Shown: positions 18,382-27,847 of the stretch, in pieces
Layout: every line of letters starts with the position of its first letter
Numbering within the stretch: position 1 is the stretch's first letter
From: Solibacillus palustris
Lineage (GTDB): Bacteria; Bacillota; Bacilli; Bacillales_A; Planococcaceae
Direction of reading: 5' to 3'
Assembly: GCF_022549215.1 (NCBI RefSeq)
Contig: NZ_JAKZFC010000003.1
Coordinates: 186,001 to 250,000, forward strand
Length of the DNA stretch: 64,000 nucleotides
Notes under the pieces: generated by a model
Databases searched by the model: none
The model's input: only the letters and a program-made list of their open reading frames with translations
Told to the model about the DNA's origin: nothing
Position numbers and translations under genes: made by a program

Positions 18382-20073
18382 TTATTTTGCTTCTTGCTCC
18401 ATCATTTTTTGTTTTTCTTCATCTACTAATTTACGACGTAAAATTTTTCCTACAGCTGTTTTTGGTAACTCAGTACGGAATTCATAGTAGCGTGGTACTT
18501 TGTATGCTGCTAAATTGCTACGGCAAAATTCATTTAATTCTTTATCGGTCACTTTTTTGCCTTCTTTTAATACGATATAGGCTTTTACTGTTTCACCACG
18601 GTAAGGGTCTGGAATACCTGCAACAACGCATTCTTGAATGGCATCATGCTCGTATAAAACCTCTTCTACTTCTCGCGGATAAATATTAAAGCCACCTGCA
18701 ATAATCATATCTTTTTTACGGTCTACTACGTAGAAATAACCTTTTTCATCCATATAGCCTAAATCACCTGTTAAGAACCAGCCATCATTAAACGTCATAG
18801 CCGTATCTTCTGGACGATTCCAGTAACCTTTCATTACTTGCGGTCCTTTTATCGCGATTTCCCCTATTTCACCTGGTGGTAATACTTCCGATTCGCCAGA
18901 ACGAAGAACAGCAGCATCTGTATTTGGCCAAGGCAAGCCGATTGAACCATTAATTCGATTGTCCCAAATTGGATTAGCATGAGTTACCGGTGACGTTTCA
19001 GTTAATCCATACCCCTCAACAATTCGACCACCTGTTAATGCTTCAAACTTTTCTTGTACTTCAAGCGGTAATGGCGCAGAACCACTTAAACATGCTTTGA
19101 TAGAAGAAAGATCATATTTTGATAAATCAGGATGATTTAATAGTCCAATATACATTGTTGGTGCACCTGGGAATAATGTTGGCTTTTGTTTGTCGATTGT
19201 TTTTAATGCTTGCTCCACATCAAATTTAGGCAGTAACACCATTTTACCTTGTTGCATTATTGTAAGAACTAACACGGTAGTCATTCCATAAACATGGAAG
19301 AACGGTAAAATACCTAAAATTATTTCTTCCCCTTTATTACATTTATACATCCATGCATCACACATCATCGTGTTAGCAATTAAGTTTTTATGCGTTAACA
19401 TTACACCTTTTGGGAACCCTGTTGTACCACCCGTATATTGTAACAACGCTAAATCATTTTCAAAATCAAAATCTACGGAAATTTCAGTAGCAGTTGCTGA
19501 TTTCATAATTTCTGTGAACAAGTGATTCATACCGCTATGTTCAACTTTTACACTGAATCCGTATTGTTTTTTCTGAATGAATGGATATACCAAATTTTTA
19601 GGGAACGGTAAATAATCTTTTATACCTGTAACGATAACGTTCTCAATTTTCGTTTCATTTAATATTTTCATCGTACGGGGATACAAAATGTCCATCACTA
19701 AAATCACTTTCGCACCACAATCAGACATCTGATATTGTAGCTCACGCTCAGTGTATAACGGATTTGTTTGAACGACAATACCACCGGCATACAAAATGCC
19801 ATAATAAGCGATAACTGATTGAGGACAGTTCGGCAACATAATTGCGACACGATCGCCCTTCTCCACCCCTAGAGAACGTAAATAATTCGCAAACTTTAAT
19901 GCCGATTGATATAACTCTTTGTTTGTCAGCTCCCTACCCATGAAGTGAACCGCTACTTTATCCGGGACCTCATTGTAAGCATCGGTCAAAAATTGTTGCA
20001 CAGGAATTTGAGGAAGATCTATCGTATGCGGGATTTCCTCAGGGTAACTCGCTAGCCAAACCTTTTCTGTCAT
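18382..20073 (-). CDS. lcfA: Long-chain fatty acid-CoA ligase
   Basis: AMP-forming acyl-CoA synthetase (563 aa) that activates fatty acids entering beta-oxidation. ANL-superfamily motifs occur in order: the P-loop-like YTGGTTGFPKGVMLTH, the GYGLTETSPVTHANP acyl-adenylate motif, GWFLTGDLGYMDEKGYFYVVDRKKDMIIAGGFNIYPREVEEVLYEH, and the C-terminal lysine in PKTAVGKILRRKL. It leads the FadR-regulated block as in B. subtilis. No FadR box is seen upstream; an unrelated palindrome lies at 20273-20298. Confidence 0.95.
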   Translation of the reverse strand: MTEKVWLASYPEEIPHTIDLPQIPVQQFLTDAYNEVPDKVAVHFMGRELTNKELYQSALKFANYLRSLGVEKGDRVAIMLPNCPQSVIAYYGILYAGGIVVQTNPLYTERELQYQMSDCGAKVILVMDILYPRTMKILNETKIENVIVTGIKDYLPFPKNLVYPFIQKKQYGFSVKVEHSGMNHLFTEIMKSATATEISVDFDFENDLALLQYTGGTTGFPKGVMLTHKNLIANTMMCDAWMYKCNKGEEIILGILPFFHVYGMTTVLVLTIMQQGKMVLLPKFDVEQALKTIDKQKPTLFPGAPTMYIGLLNHPDLSKYDLSSIKACLSGSAPLPLEVQEKFEALTGGRIVEGYGLTETSPVTHANPIWDNRINGSIGLPWPNTDAAVLRSGESEVLPPGEIGEIAIKGPQVMKGYWNRPEDTAMTFNDGWFLTGDLGYMDEKGYFYVVDRKKDMIIAGGFNIYPREVEEVLYEHDAIQECVVAGIPDPYRGETVKAYIVLKEGKKVTDKELNEFCRSNLAAYKVPRYYEFRTELPKTAVGKILRRKLVDEEKQKMMEQEAK

Positions 20074-20272
20074 AAAACTTCTCCCCTTTTCTAAAAGCTT
20101 TATTTGTTACCAACAGTATAATTAAAAAAGGAAATTCTTTCAAACTATTTAGTTAAAATTTTACTTTATTTTCTCGTTATTTCAAGTATTCTCTCGTTTA
20201 ATATTATGTTTCTCATAATAATCTCATACATTAAAAACGAAAAATCCCCTGAATCTTTTTTGAAATATATTT

Positions 20273-20298
20273 TTGTAGGAAAATATATTTTTCTACAA
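20273..20298. repeat. Palindrome upstream of lcfA
   Basis: TTGTAGGAAAAT and ATTTTTCTACAA form a 26-base near-perfect inverted repeat (two mismatched positions), about 200 bases before lcfA and just after the terminator of the small peptide gene. It may be an operator; the binding protein is unknown. Confidence 0.35.
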
Positions 20299-20322
20299 AT
20301 GTTTAAATTTATTCCTCAAAAT

Positions 20323-20362
20323 AAAAAAGCAAACAAACCATTACTAGTTTGTCTGCTTCTTC
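20323..20362 (-). terminator. Intrinsic terminator after the 26-residue peptide gene
   Basis: On the minus strand AGCAGACAAAC pairs with GTTTGTTTGCT across an 8-base loop, followed by TTTTTT. It begins three bases after the stop codon of the small peptide. Confidence 0.8.
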
Positions 20363-20364
20363 AT

Positions 20365-20445
20365 TTAAATCGTAGCCAAATAATATATTCCTACTGCGAG
20401 GAATAGTACACATACAACAATTAAAATTTTAGATAAAGTTTCCAT
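20365..20445 (-). CDS. 26-residue single-pass membrane peptide
   Basis: A very short gene with full signals: AAGGAGAAGG five or so bases before the ATG, 26 codons, then a terminator. The peptide is a single hydrophobic helix (ILIVVCVLFLAVGIYYLA) with a short N-terminus METLSK and almost no C-terminal tail, so it should span the membrane. I cannot assign a family. It lies between a DUF350 membrane-protein gene and lcfA, outside the usual Bacillus order, and probably has its own transcript. Confidence 0.65.
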   Translation of the reverse strand: METLSKILIVVCVLFLAVGIYYLATI

Positions 20446-20542
20446 CGACCTTCTCCTTGGAAAAACACATTTCTCGCCGAATAACGTGAAATGCACTATT
20501 TTCTTATGTGGATTTCAACTAAAAATCACTCTTTCTATTCCA

Positions 20543-20956
20543 CTAAGATATACTTGCACCGATGACAAAGGATAATCCTACTGAAATCGTAAATGATATA
20601 AACCCGACAGAACGATTGTCTGCAGCGATTTCTTCATCTACATTGAATTTTGGTGTTAAAAATTCAAACAGTAAATAAGCAAAAATCAATAATATAAACC
20701 CGAAAAGTCCCCAACCTAACATCTCCACAAATGATGGATGTTGCTGGATTGAGTATCTGAAAATATTACAAATGCCGACAATCTTACCACCTGTCGCTAA
20801 TGCAACGGCAACATTCCCTTTTTTTATTTCTTCCCAGTTTTTATATTTCGTCACGATTTCAAAGATAATCATTGCCACAAATAAACATAGCACTACTACA
20901 CTAAAATAGCCGGCCGTTTCAACGAGAGGTTGGCGCCAAAAGCTTGAACCTAGCAA
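20543..20956 (-). CDS. DUF350 family membrane protein (YshE-like)
   Basis: Membrane protein of about 137 residues with four predicted helices, in two DUF350 halves: YFSVVVLCLFVAMIIFEIVTKY-NWEEIKKGNVAVALATGGKIVGI, then LGWGLFGFILLIFAYLLFEFL and DEEIAADNRSVGFISFTISVGLSFVIGASIS. The polar motifs NVAVALATGGK and DNRSVGFI recur in the family. Function is unknown. TTG at 20956 fits AAGGGGG at eight to nine bases; the frame from 20977 would start before that site. Position after mutS2 matches yshE of B. subtilis. Confidence 0.8.
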   Translation of the reverse strand: MLGSSFWRQPLVETAGYFSVVVLCLFVAMIIFEIVTKYKNWEEIKKGNVAVALATGGKIVGICNIFRYSIQQHPSFVEMLGWGLFGFILLIFAYLLFEFLTPKFNVDEEIAADNRSVGFISFTISVGLSFVIGASIS

Positions 20957-21026
20957 TCCATTGTACCCCCTTAACAAATTTTGTACTTACTCTTAATATG
21001 AGCTAATTTTGCAAAAGGAGCAACTA

Positions 21027-23390
21027 TTATTTTAGTTCAACGACCGTCACACCAAAGCCACCCTCACCTGCTTCACCATATCGATAGGATTTGATACGCT
21101 TATGATTTTTCAAAAAGCTTTGAATTCCTTGGCGTAATGCCCCTGTTCCTTTACCGTGAATAATTGATACACGTGGATAGTTCGCCAGTAAGGCATCATC
21201 TAAATATTTTTCCGTGCGAATGAGTGCATCTTCATAGCGCTCTCCACGTAAATCTAATTCTAGTTTCACATGTGAATTACGATTTTTAACATTCATATTC
21301 GGACGTGTTACTTGTTCTTTCTCTGGCTTAATATATTCTAAATCGCTATCAGGAAGTTTCATTTTTAAAATACCAATTTGAACAACCCACTCATCACTTG
21401 ATTTATCAAGAATTGTTCCTTTTTGCCCATAACTTAATACTTTGACCTCATCGCCGATTTGTAGATTTTGTTTACGTTCTCGTGCAGCGACTGCTTTTTG
21501 AAGGACTTTATTTTCTTTTGGTGATGCTTCGTCTAAACGTTTTTTCGCATCGATAAATTCGTGTTCCTTAACGTTTGCTGCTGCGAGTTTTTTCATTTCG
21601 CGTAATTCAGCAATGACATTTTCAGCTTCACGTTTTGCTTCATCCACAATTTTACGCGCTTTTTCTTTTGCCTTTTTCTCTAGGCTTTCTTTCTTATCAT
21701 CATATATGCGAAGACGTTCTTCAAGCTCCGCGCGAATTTGTGCGGCATCCTCTAGTAATGCATGCGCCTCATCCGCCTCGCGCTCTGAACGTAAACGGCT
21801 TTCTTCAAGCGAAGCAATCATCGATTCCACTTCATGACGGTCTGTGCCTGTAAATGATTTCGCACGGTCAATAATCGTGTTTGTTAACCCTAAACGCTTC
21901 GAAATTTCAAAGGCATTTGAACGACCCGGTACACCAATTAATAAACGATACGTTGGACTAAGTGTTTCAATATCAAACTCCACGCTGGCATTCACTACAA
22001 GTGGACGATTATAGCCGTATGCTTTTAGCTCAGGATAGTGTGTCGTTGCCATAACGCGTGCCCCACGATCTACCACTTCATCTAAAATTGAAATTGCTAA
22101 TGCCGCACCTTCTTGTGGGTCTGTACCCGCACCAAGTTCATCAAACAGTACAAGTGATTTGTCATCAAACTTACTTAAAATGTCAACAATGTTCACCATA
22201 TGAGAGGAGAACGTAGATAATGATTGCTCGATGGATTGCTCATCACCAATGTCCGCAAAAATTTGCTCAAACACCGCTAGCTCTGAGCCGTCTAAAGCAG
22301 GCACTGGTAAGCCAGACTGAGCCATTATTGTACAAAGACCAACTGTTTTTAATGTTACCGTTTTACCACCTGTATTTGGACCAGTAATAACAATCGCTGT
22401 AACATCGCGCCCAAATTCGATTGTGTTTGCTACTGCTTCTTCAATCGGTAATAGTGGATGTCGAGCACGAACTAAGCGTGTATAGCCTTCCTGATTCATT
22501 TTTGGCATCGTACATTTATTTGCTTGGCCGTACTTACCTTTTGCTAAAATCACATCGATTTCCCCAAGCAATTGCACTAACACGAATATATCATGACCTA
22601 CTTCTGCTACTTTTGATGTTAGCTCTAATAATATACGCTCTATTTCCGCTTTTTCTTTTACTTTTAAACGCTGGACTTCATTGTTTGCTTGAATTACTGA
22701 TTCTGGCTCGATGAATAATGTTTGACCGGAAGCGGATTGGTCATGCACAATGCCACCATAATGTGAACGGTATTCTTGTTTTACTGGAATAACAAAACGA
22801 TCGTTACGAATCGTAATAATGGTATCTGATAGCATTTTTGTCGCATTTGAACCGCGCGTTAAGCTTTCTAGCTTTTGACGTACCTTTGATTCCTCTGAAC
22901 GTAATGACTGACGAATTGAACGTAGTACTGCACTCGCAGAATCAAGCACCGCTCCGTTATCATCAATACAGTCATTAATTTCCTGCTGTAATGTCGTAAG
23001 TACTGGCATCTGCTCTTTTCGCTCGATAAAATGAGGGATTTCAATATCCTTTTCTGTCTCAATATCTTCAATAAAATTACGTAAAATGCGGCTCGCACGA
23101 ATCGTACTTGCAATTTCCATTAATTCCATTGGGCTCAGCATTCCCCCAATTTGTGAACGACGTGCATGCGGTCGCACATCAAAAATACCGCCTAACGGAA
23201 CATTGCCCTTCACACGTAAAATAGCTAAGCCTTCATCCATTTCTGCTAATAATTCAACAACCGTTTCAAAATCGGTTTCAGGCACTAATTCATCAATTGC
23301 CTGCTTTCCGATTGAGTTCGTACAAAATGCCGCGACTTGTTCACGGACTTTATCAAATTCTAATGTTTTCAACGCTCGCTGTTCGATCAT
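21027..23390 (-). CDS. mutS2: MutS2 (Smr-domain DNA/ribosome factor)
   Basis: MutS2 (787 aa), the MutS paralogue without mismatch-binding domains. The ATPase core has GPNTGGKTVTLKTVGLC (Walker A), DIGDEQSIEQSLSTFSSHM and LFDELGAGTDPQEGAALA (Walker B). A long coiled coil covers about residues 510-620, and a C-terminal Smr nuclease domain contains LDLRGERYEDAL and IHGKGTGALRQGI. Known roles are suppression of recombination and, in B. subtilis, rescue of collided ribosomes. AGGAGG fixes the ATG at 23390. It follows polX. Confidence 0.96.
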   Translation of the reverse strand: MIEQRALKTLEFDKVREQVAAFCTNSIGKQAIDELVPETDFETVVELLAEMDEGLAILRVKGNVPLGGIFDVRPHARRSQIGGMLSPMELMEIASTIRASRILRNFIEDIETEKDIEIPHFIERKEQMPVLTTLQQEINDCIDDNGAVLDSASAVLRSIRQSLRSEESKVRQKLESLTRGSNATKMLSDTIITIRNDRFVIPVKQEYRSHYGGIVHDQSASGQTLFIEPESVIQANNEVQRLKVKEKAEIERILLELTSKVAEVGHDIFVLVQLLGEIDVILAKGKYGQANKCTMPKMNQEGYTRLVRARHPLLPIEEAVANTIEFGRDVTAIVITGPNTGGKTVTLKTVGLCTIMAQSGLPVPALDGSELAVFEQIFADIGDEQSIEQSLSTFSSHMVNIVDILSKFDDKSLVLFDELGAGTDPQEGAALAISILDEVVDRGARVMATTHYPELKAYGYNRPLVVNASVEFDIETLSPTYRLLIGVPGRSNAFEISKRLGLTNTIIDRAKSFTGTDRHEVESMIASLEESRLRSEREADEAHALLEDAAQIRAELEERLRIYDDKKESLEKKAKEKARKIVDEAKREAENVIAELREMKKLAAANVKEHEFIDAKKRLDEASPKENKVLQKAVAARERKQNLQIGDEVKVLSYGQKGTILDKSSDEWVVQIGILKMKLPDSDLEYIKPEKEQVTRPNMNVKNRNSHVKLELDLRGERYEDALIRTEKYLDDALLANYPRVSIIHGKGTGALRQGIQSFLKNHKRIKSYRYGEAGEGGFGVTVVELK

Positions 23391-23411
23391 GAAAAACACC
23401 TCCTGCTACAA

Positions 23412-25121
23412 TTATTTATTTTTCGTAATAAAGGCTTCAAATTGCTCTTTTGACCATGTATTAACGATTAATTCTTTCTTTAACCATGCTTTTTGCGCAT
23501 ATTTAACACCAATTTCCATGAAGCGTAATTGATCAATCGCATGGGCATCGGTATTAATAGCGATTGGTACATTATGCTCCATTGCTAACTGTAAATGCTC
23601 AATACATAAATCTAAACGGTATGGGTTAGCATTCAGCTCTAAAATTTTCCCATGCTGTGCAGCCCATTCAATTAAAAGTGGAACATCTGGTTCATAGCCA
23701 CCGCGCTCGCCAACAATTCGCCCCGTTGGATGTGCAATCATATGCACGTATGGATGTTCGACTGCTGTTTTTAAACGTGCCATAATTTTGTCCTGTGATT
23801 GCGTGAAGCTTGAATGAATCGACGCAATGACAAAATCTAGTTCCTTTAGTACTTCATCGTCAAAATCAAGTGTGCCATCTGGTAAAATATCCATTTCTGT
23901 GCCGTGATATAAGCAAAAATCAGGGTTTGTCTCATTAAAGGCATAAATATCTAGCTTTTGTTGCTGTAAACGTTCTGGCGTTAAACCGTTCGCCACTTTT
24001 AAATATTGCGAATGGTCGGTAATTACCGCATGCGTATAGCCTTTTGCAATTAATGCTTGCCCCATCTCACTTACTGAATGTGCACCATCTGACCATGTTG
24101 TATGCATATGTAAGTCCGATACAATGTCCTCAAGATTCACTAAATGATCCAGCTCATCTAAACGGTCTAGCTCTTTACCACTTTCACGCACAGTTGGCGG
24201 AATGAACGGTAAATCAAAATGTGCGAAAAACTGCTCTTCGGTTTCAAATGTCACAATCGAGCCGTCCTCTTGCTCGACACCATATTCACTAATTTTTTTG
24301 CCCATTGACTTGGCCAGCTGGCGCATACGTACATTGTGATCTTTTGAGCCAGTGAAATGGTGTAGCGCTGTCGCATATTCCTCACTTTTTACTAAACGGA
24401 AATCAACACTCACAGGCTCATCACGGTCTAAAATTACCGACACTTTTGTATCCCCTGCAGCAATTGTTTCTAAAATCACAAGACGTGTTAAAATAGCTTC
24501 ACGTACAATTTCATAATCACTCGTTGCAACTATAAAATCGATATCCTTACTCGTCTCTGCTACACGTCGAAAACTACCAGCTACAGAGAACTTTTCCACT
24601 TCAGGCAAGCTTGCAAGTAGTTCATTGATTTCTAATACAGCTGGCTCTAGTTGCCAAATCGGTAAACGTTCTTTGCGTGAACCGAAAGTTTCAAGTTCTT
24701 TTAAAATTTTCTCCTCGGTTTTTGCCGCAAAGCCTGCTAATTCACGAACTCTCCCTGCTTCACATGCTGCTTTTAACGAATCTGTATCGACTATGTTTAA
24801 TTCTTGGTATAATTTCGCTAGCTTTTTTCCACCTAGGCCAGGTAATTTCATTAAAGGAATCAACCCTTTTGGTACCATTTTTTCAAGCTCTTTTAATGTT
24901 GATGATACGCCCGTTTCCATTAGCTCTAAAATAACCGCAGCTGTTCCTTTTCCAATGCCTTTTATTGCTGTAATATCATCTATTTCACTTAAACTACGTT
25001 CATCAGCCTCAAGTGCAGCAGCAGCCTTTCGAAATGCCGATACTTTAAATGGGTTTTCTGCTTGTAATTCCATATATAACGCGATTTTTTCTAATGTGCG
25101 GATAATGATTTTTTTATTCAT
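23412..25121 (-). CDS. polX: DNA polymerase X family with PHP nuclease domain
   Basis: Bacterial PolX (569 aa), a gap-filling repair polymerase with 3'-5' exonuclease and AP-endonuclease activity. The N-terminal 8-kDa domain and helix-hairpin-helices (TAIKGIGKGTAAVI, LPGLGGKKLAKLY) lead to the nucleotidyltransferase core SVAGSFRRVAETSKDIDFIVA. The PHP domain starts at DLHMHTTWSDGAHS and includes HGTEMDIL, ASIHSSF, MIAHPTGR and NTDAHAI, the metal histidines. I choose the ATG at 25121 (MNKK), seven to eight bases after GAGGGG; 25124 is also possible. Confidence 0.95.
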   Translation of the reverse strand: MNKKIIIRTLEKIALYMELQAENPFKVSAFRKAAAALEADERSLSEIDDITAIKGIGKGTAAVILELMETGVSSTLKELEKMVPKGLIPLMKLPGLGGKKLAKLYQELNIVDTDSLKAACEAGRVRELAGFAAKTEEKILKELETFGSRKERLPIWQLEPAVLEINELLASLPEVEKFSVAGSFRRVAETSKDIDFIVATSDYEIVREAILTRLVILETIAAGDTKVSVILDRDEPVSVDFRLVKSEEYATALHHFTGSKDHNVRMRQLAKSMGKKISEYGVEQEDGSIVTFETEEQFFAHFDLPFIPPTVRESGKELDRLDELDHLVNLEDIVSDLHMHTTWSDGAHSVSEMGQALIAKGYTHAVITDHSQYLKVANGLTPERLQQQKLDIYAFNETNPDFCLYHGTEMDILPDGTLDFDDEVLKELDFVIASIHSSFTQSQDKIMARLKTAVEHPYVHMIAHPTGRIVGERGGYEPDVPLLIEWAAQHGKILELNANPYRLDLCIEHLQLAMEHNVPIAINTDAHAIDQLRFMEIGVKYAQKAWLKKELIVNTWSKEQFEAFITKNK

Positions 25122-25291
25122 CATAATTCCCCTCTCTAAAGAAAGCTCCCCCCGAAAATCGAGAGAAGCTTTCACATGATTTTCAAATTCATTACTCCTG
25201 ATTAATTATGCCTTGGCGTAATTGTGTCCAGATTTTTTTCGAGATTACTTGAAAAACTCCTCTAAAAAATCTATGACCTCCGCCGGGGGCA

Positions 25292-25393
25292 TTAACTTGT
25301 TTCAGCCGGGGTTTAAACCCCCACTGAATTAAGGAATTCTTTGCATTCAACACCCACTTATAGAAGTGGAGGACTTTTACTGAAGCAAGTTAA
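25292..25393. repeat. MITE-like structured element between polX and cvpA
   Basis: A 102-base element is bounded by TTAACTTGTTTCAG (25292-25305) and CTGAAGCAAGTTAA (25380-25393), inverted repeats with one mismatch. Inside are the perfect palindrome GGGGTTTAAACCCC (25308-25321) and the hairpin CCACTT-ATAG-AAGTGG (25354-25369). As RNA it would form a three-way junction. The ends resemble those of IS200/IS605-related elements, so I infer a non-autonomous element, or a structured RNA, within the operon. Confidence 0.55.
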
Positions 25394-25396
25394 AAG

Positions 25397-25936
25397 TTAA
25401 TTTTTGTGAATATACCACCAATTTTGGAACATGCTTGTGATGACTGGCGTGTGTTCAAGAATTAGCCCTGTTAGGAACGAGCTATCAATAATCAACTGGA
25501 CCGATTCTACAGGTAGTAGTGCAATGACGTATAACCCGATAAATAAAATAATGTACGCTTCGATAAAGCATAATACTGCGCCTAATAAGTAGTTTAACGA
25601 ATTTAACACAGGTAAATACGTTAAAAAGTCAAACATCGAGCCTAAAATTTGTAACGCAATTTTCACAACAAAGAAAATAAGTGCAAACGCAAATACGCGG
25701 TAAAACGTACGATCGACATCTAATGAATCTAGCACTAATGTCATCGTAGAACCTTCTGTAAAGCCTGGATATGGAATCCACAGCACAAACTTATCGGCAA
25801 GTGGTTTATAGTAAATTATCGCAACTACAAGCGCTACTAAAAAGCTACCGATATTGATTAATTGGACAACAAGACCACGCTTGGCACCAATGATTAAACT
25901 AAATATAAAGACCGCAAGAATAAATAAATCTAACAT
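25397..25936 (-). CDS. cvpA: CvpA family membrane protein
   Basis: Integral membrane protein of 179 residues with four hydrophobic segments: LDLFILAVFIFSLIIGAKRGLVVQ, IGSFLVALVVAIIYY, FFVVKIALQILGSMFDFLTYLPVLNSLNYLLGAVLCFIEAYIILFIGLYVIALL. The GAKRGLV and NSLNYLLGAVLCF segments are typical of CvpA (colicin V production/YshB); the molecular role in Bacilli is not established. The ATG at 25936 has AAGGG, located over the end of zapA, nine bases upstream. It lies between zapA and polX as in B. subtilis. Confidence 0.9.
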   Translation of the reverse strand: MLDLFILAVFIFSLIIGAKRGLVVQLINIGSFLVALVVAIIYYKPLADKFVLWIPYPGFTEGSTMTLVLDSLDVDRTFYRVFAFALIFFVVKIALQILGSMFDFLTYLPVLNSLNYLLGAVLCFIEAYIILFIGLYVIALLPVESVQLIIDSSFLTGLILEHTPVITSMFQNWWYIHKN

Positions 25937-25941
25937 ATATG

Positions 25942-26202
25942 TCAACCCTTCAACTGTTTCAATTGTTCTTCTAATTTTTCATATTGTTCTTTTAATATTA
26001 AATAGTCGTTAACAGAATTTACAGCCGTTAATACAGCTAGCTTCGAACTATCTAATGACGGATTTAACCCATTAATTTCACGCATTTTGTCATCGACGAT
26101 TGAAGCGACTAATCTCATGTGGCCAGTTGACTCTGTTCCTACCATTTTATATGTATGTCCATAGATTTCTACGGATATGCGATTCTTTTCTTGCTCAGCC
26201 AA
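25942..26202 (-). CDS. zapA: Cell division protein ZapA
   Basis: FtsZ-ring associated protein (86 aa) that bundles FtsZ protofilaments. The N-terminal globular part [19 protein letters not shown] and the segment [14 protein letters not shown] are followed by [29 protein letters not shown], the coiled coil of the family. The start is a TTG at 26202 after GGAGGGG; an ORF start further upstream would add an unrelated hydrophobic stretch. It is divergent from rnhC, a conserved pair. Confidence 0.94.
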   Translation of the reverse strand: MAEQEKNRISVEIYGHTYKMVGTESTGHMRLVASIVDDKMREINGLNPSLDSSKLAVLTAVNSVNDYLILKEQYEKLEEQLKQLKG

Positions 26203-26456
26203 AATAACCCCTCCAAAAAAGAATAGATAAACAGTTATCAACAACACTAGCTGGATTGTTCGCATGTCATATACGTCTGATTCCTGTTCTATATCAATTA
26301 CGCCATTTTCATATTGTACATCATATCATTTCCAATTTGATTATCGCAACCGAATGCCTATATTGTATATCGGAATCTGCAAAACAATATGTTATTTTCA
26401 CATTTTTTCATTTCGGGCTATACTTATTTTAACTCACGCTTTCGAAAGGACCTATT

Positions 26457-27392
26457 ATGACAAACATTGTATTACAACTAACTACTGACATTCAGCAACA
26501 AATTAAAACACATTACCAATCTTCATTGATCGAACGCCATGCTCCTGGGGTTATTTTTGCCGCAAAATTATCTGATACCGCAATTACTGCGTATAAATCT
26601 GGGAAAGTGATGTTTCAGGGAGCAGGCGCTGAACGTGAAGCGGCACGTTGGTCTAGTATTGCCGCACCCGCTACGACAAAAACAACGTCTACAAAAGGTG
26701 ACAAGCTTCCAACCAATTTTGCTACCTTATCCGTCATTGGCTCTGATGAAACAGGTACTGGAGATTATTTCGGACCTGTAACGGTAGCTGCCGTTTATGT
26801 GTCAGCTGAAAATATCGCTCTTGTACAAGAGATCGGTGTTAAAGATTCGAAGCAATTAACCGATGATTATATGCGTCAAATTGCACCGGATTTAATGAAG
26901 GTTTGCCCTCATAGCATTTTAACGCTACGCAATGACAAATATAATGAAATTCAGGCACGTGGCTATTCACAGGGCAAAATTAAAGCACTTCTTCACAACC
27001 AAGCGTTAAAACATGTATTAACGAAAATTGAGCCTGAAAAACCAAACTATATTTTAATCGACCAATTTGCTGAGCGCGGCATTTATTACAACCACATTAA
27101 AAATGAAAAGAATATTATTCGTGAAAATGTCTTATTTTCTACGAAGGCCGAAAATTTACATGTCGCAGTAGCTACTGCCTCGATATTAGCCCGCTATGCT
27201 TTTTTAAAAGAAATGGACCGTTTAGCGGAAATGGTTGGTTTTCCATTACAAAAAGGAGCAAGTGGCAAAGTTGATGTAATGGCAGCAAAAATTTGGCTGA
27301 AACATGGCGAAGAAGTGTTAAAATCAATGACAAAATGGCATTTTGCTAATACCGAAAAAGCACGTAAATTACTACAAAAAAAGAAGGGATGA
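26457..27392 (+). CDS. rnhC: Ribonuclease HIII
   Basis: RNase HIII (311 aa) removes RNA from RNA-DNA hybrids. The N-terminal TBP-like domain with the substrate-binding stretch HAPGVIFAAKLSDTAITAYKSGKVMFQGAGAE covers about residues 1-90. The catalytic domain has IGSDETGTGDYFGPVTVAAVYV (Asp and Glu), VKDSKQLTDD and IDQFAERG, and ATASILARYAFL. AAAGGA six bases before the ATG is a clear ribosome binding site. In B. subtilis pheT is its next neighbour; here a 24-kb accessory block follows. Confidence 0.96.
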   Translation: MTNIVLQLTTDIQQQIKTHYQSSLIERHAPGVIFAAKLSDTAITAYKSGKVMFQGAGAEREAARWSSIAAPATTKTTSTKGDKLPTNFATLSVIGSDETGTGDYFGPVTVAAVYVSAENIALVQEIGVKDSKQLTDDYMRQIAPDLMKVCPHSILTLRNDKYNEIQARGYSQGKIKALLHNQALKHVLTKIEPEKPNYILIDQFAERGIYYNHIKNEKNIIRENVLFSTKAENLHVAVATASILARYAFLKEMDRLAEMVGFPLQKGASGKVDVMAAKIWLKHGEEVLKSMTKWHFANTEKARKLLQKKKG

Positions 27393-27422
27393 GGCGCTAA
27401 TCGTGCACTTCATCCCTTTTTA
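27383..27422. terminator. Bidirectional terminator after rnhC
   Basis: AAGGGATGAG and CTTCATCCCTT pair across a short loop with T and A runs at the ends. It lies between the convergent rnhC and the VOC protein gene. Confidence 0.85.
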
Positions 27423-27423
27423 A

Positions 27424-27795
27424 TTATTTTTCTGTAATTGCGAAATAATTTCCTTCTTCATCCGAAAAATTAAATACTTTTCCAAATGGCATATTGACTA
27501 ATTCACCAACTGTAATGCCTTTCGTTTTATAATCTTCATATAATGCATCTAAGTTTTCACTGTAAAACATTAATGAAGGCGTACCTAAATTTAATTCTGG
27601 TGACATTGCTTGAATTTTCTTTTTGTCGTGCAATACAATCCTTGTCTGCGCTTCATCTGTTGGTGCAATTGTAATGATGCGCATTCCCTTATCTACATCC
27701 GAAATTACTTCAAAGCCTAACTTCTCTGTCCAAAATGCTTTTGCTTGTTCTTGGTCATTTACATAAAGCATTACTTGTCCTAATTGCTGAATCAT
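27424..27795 (-). CDS. VOC/glyoxalase superfamily protein
   Basis: Small vicinal-oxygen-chelate protein (123 aa), one polypeptide with the two beta-alpha-beta-beta-beta units of the fold: LGQVMLYVNDQEQAKAFWTEKLGFEVISDV at the N-terminus and FYSENLDALYEDYKTKGITVGELVNMPFGKVFNFSDEEGNYFAITEK at the C-terminus. The DEEGNYF end with its acidic metal position is typical. Substrate is unknown; members include fosfomycin- and bleomycin-binding proteins and isomerases. AAGGAG eight bases upstream supports the ATG at 27795. It opens the accessory block. Confidence 0.8.
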   Translation of the reverse strand: MIQQLGQVMLYVNDQEQAKAFWTEKLGFEVISDVDKGMRIITIAPTDEAQTRIVLHDKKKIQAMSPELNLGTPSLMFYSENLDALYEDYKTKGITVGELVNMPFGKVFNFSDEEGNYFAITEK

Positions 27796-27847
27796 CCCAT
27801 TCACTCCTTCACTTTTCACCTTTTACTATACCCTATTTTACCAAAAG

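Noticed and set aside
25261-25400. CRISPR-like repeat between polX and cvpA
   Set aside because: There are inverted, not direct, repeats, only one unit and no spacers or cas genes.
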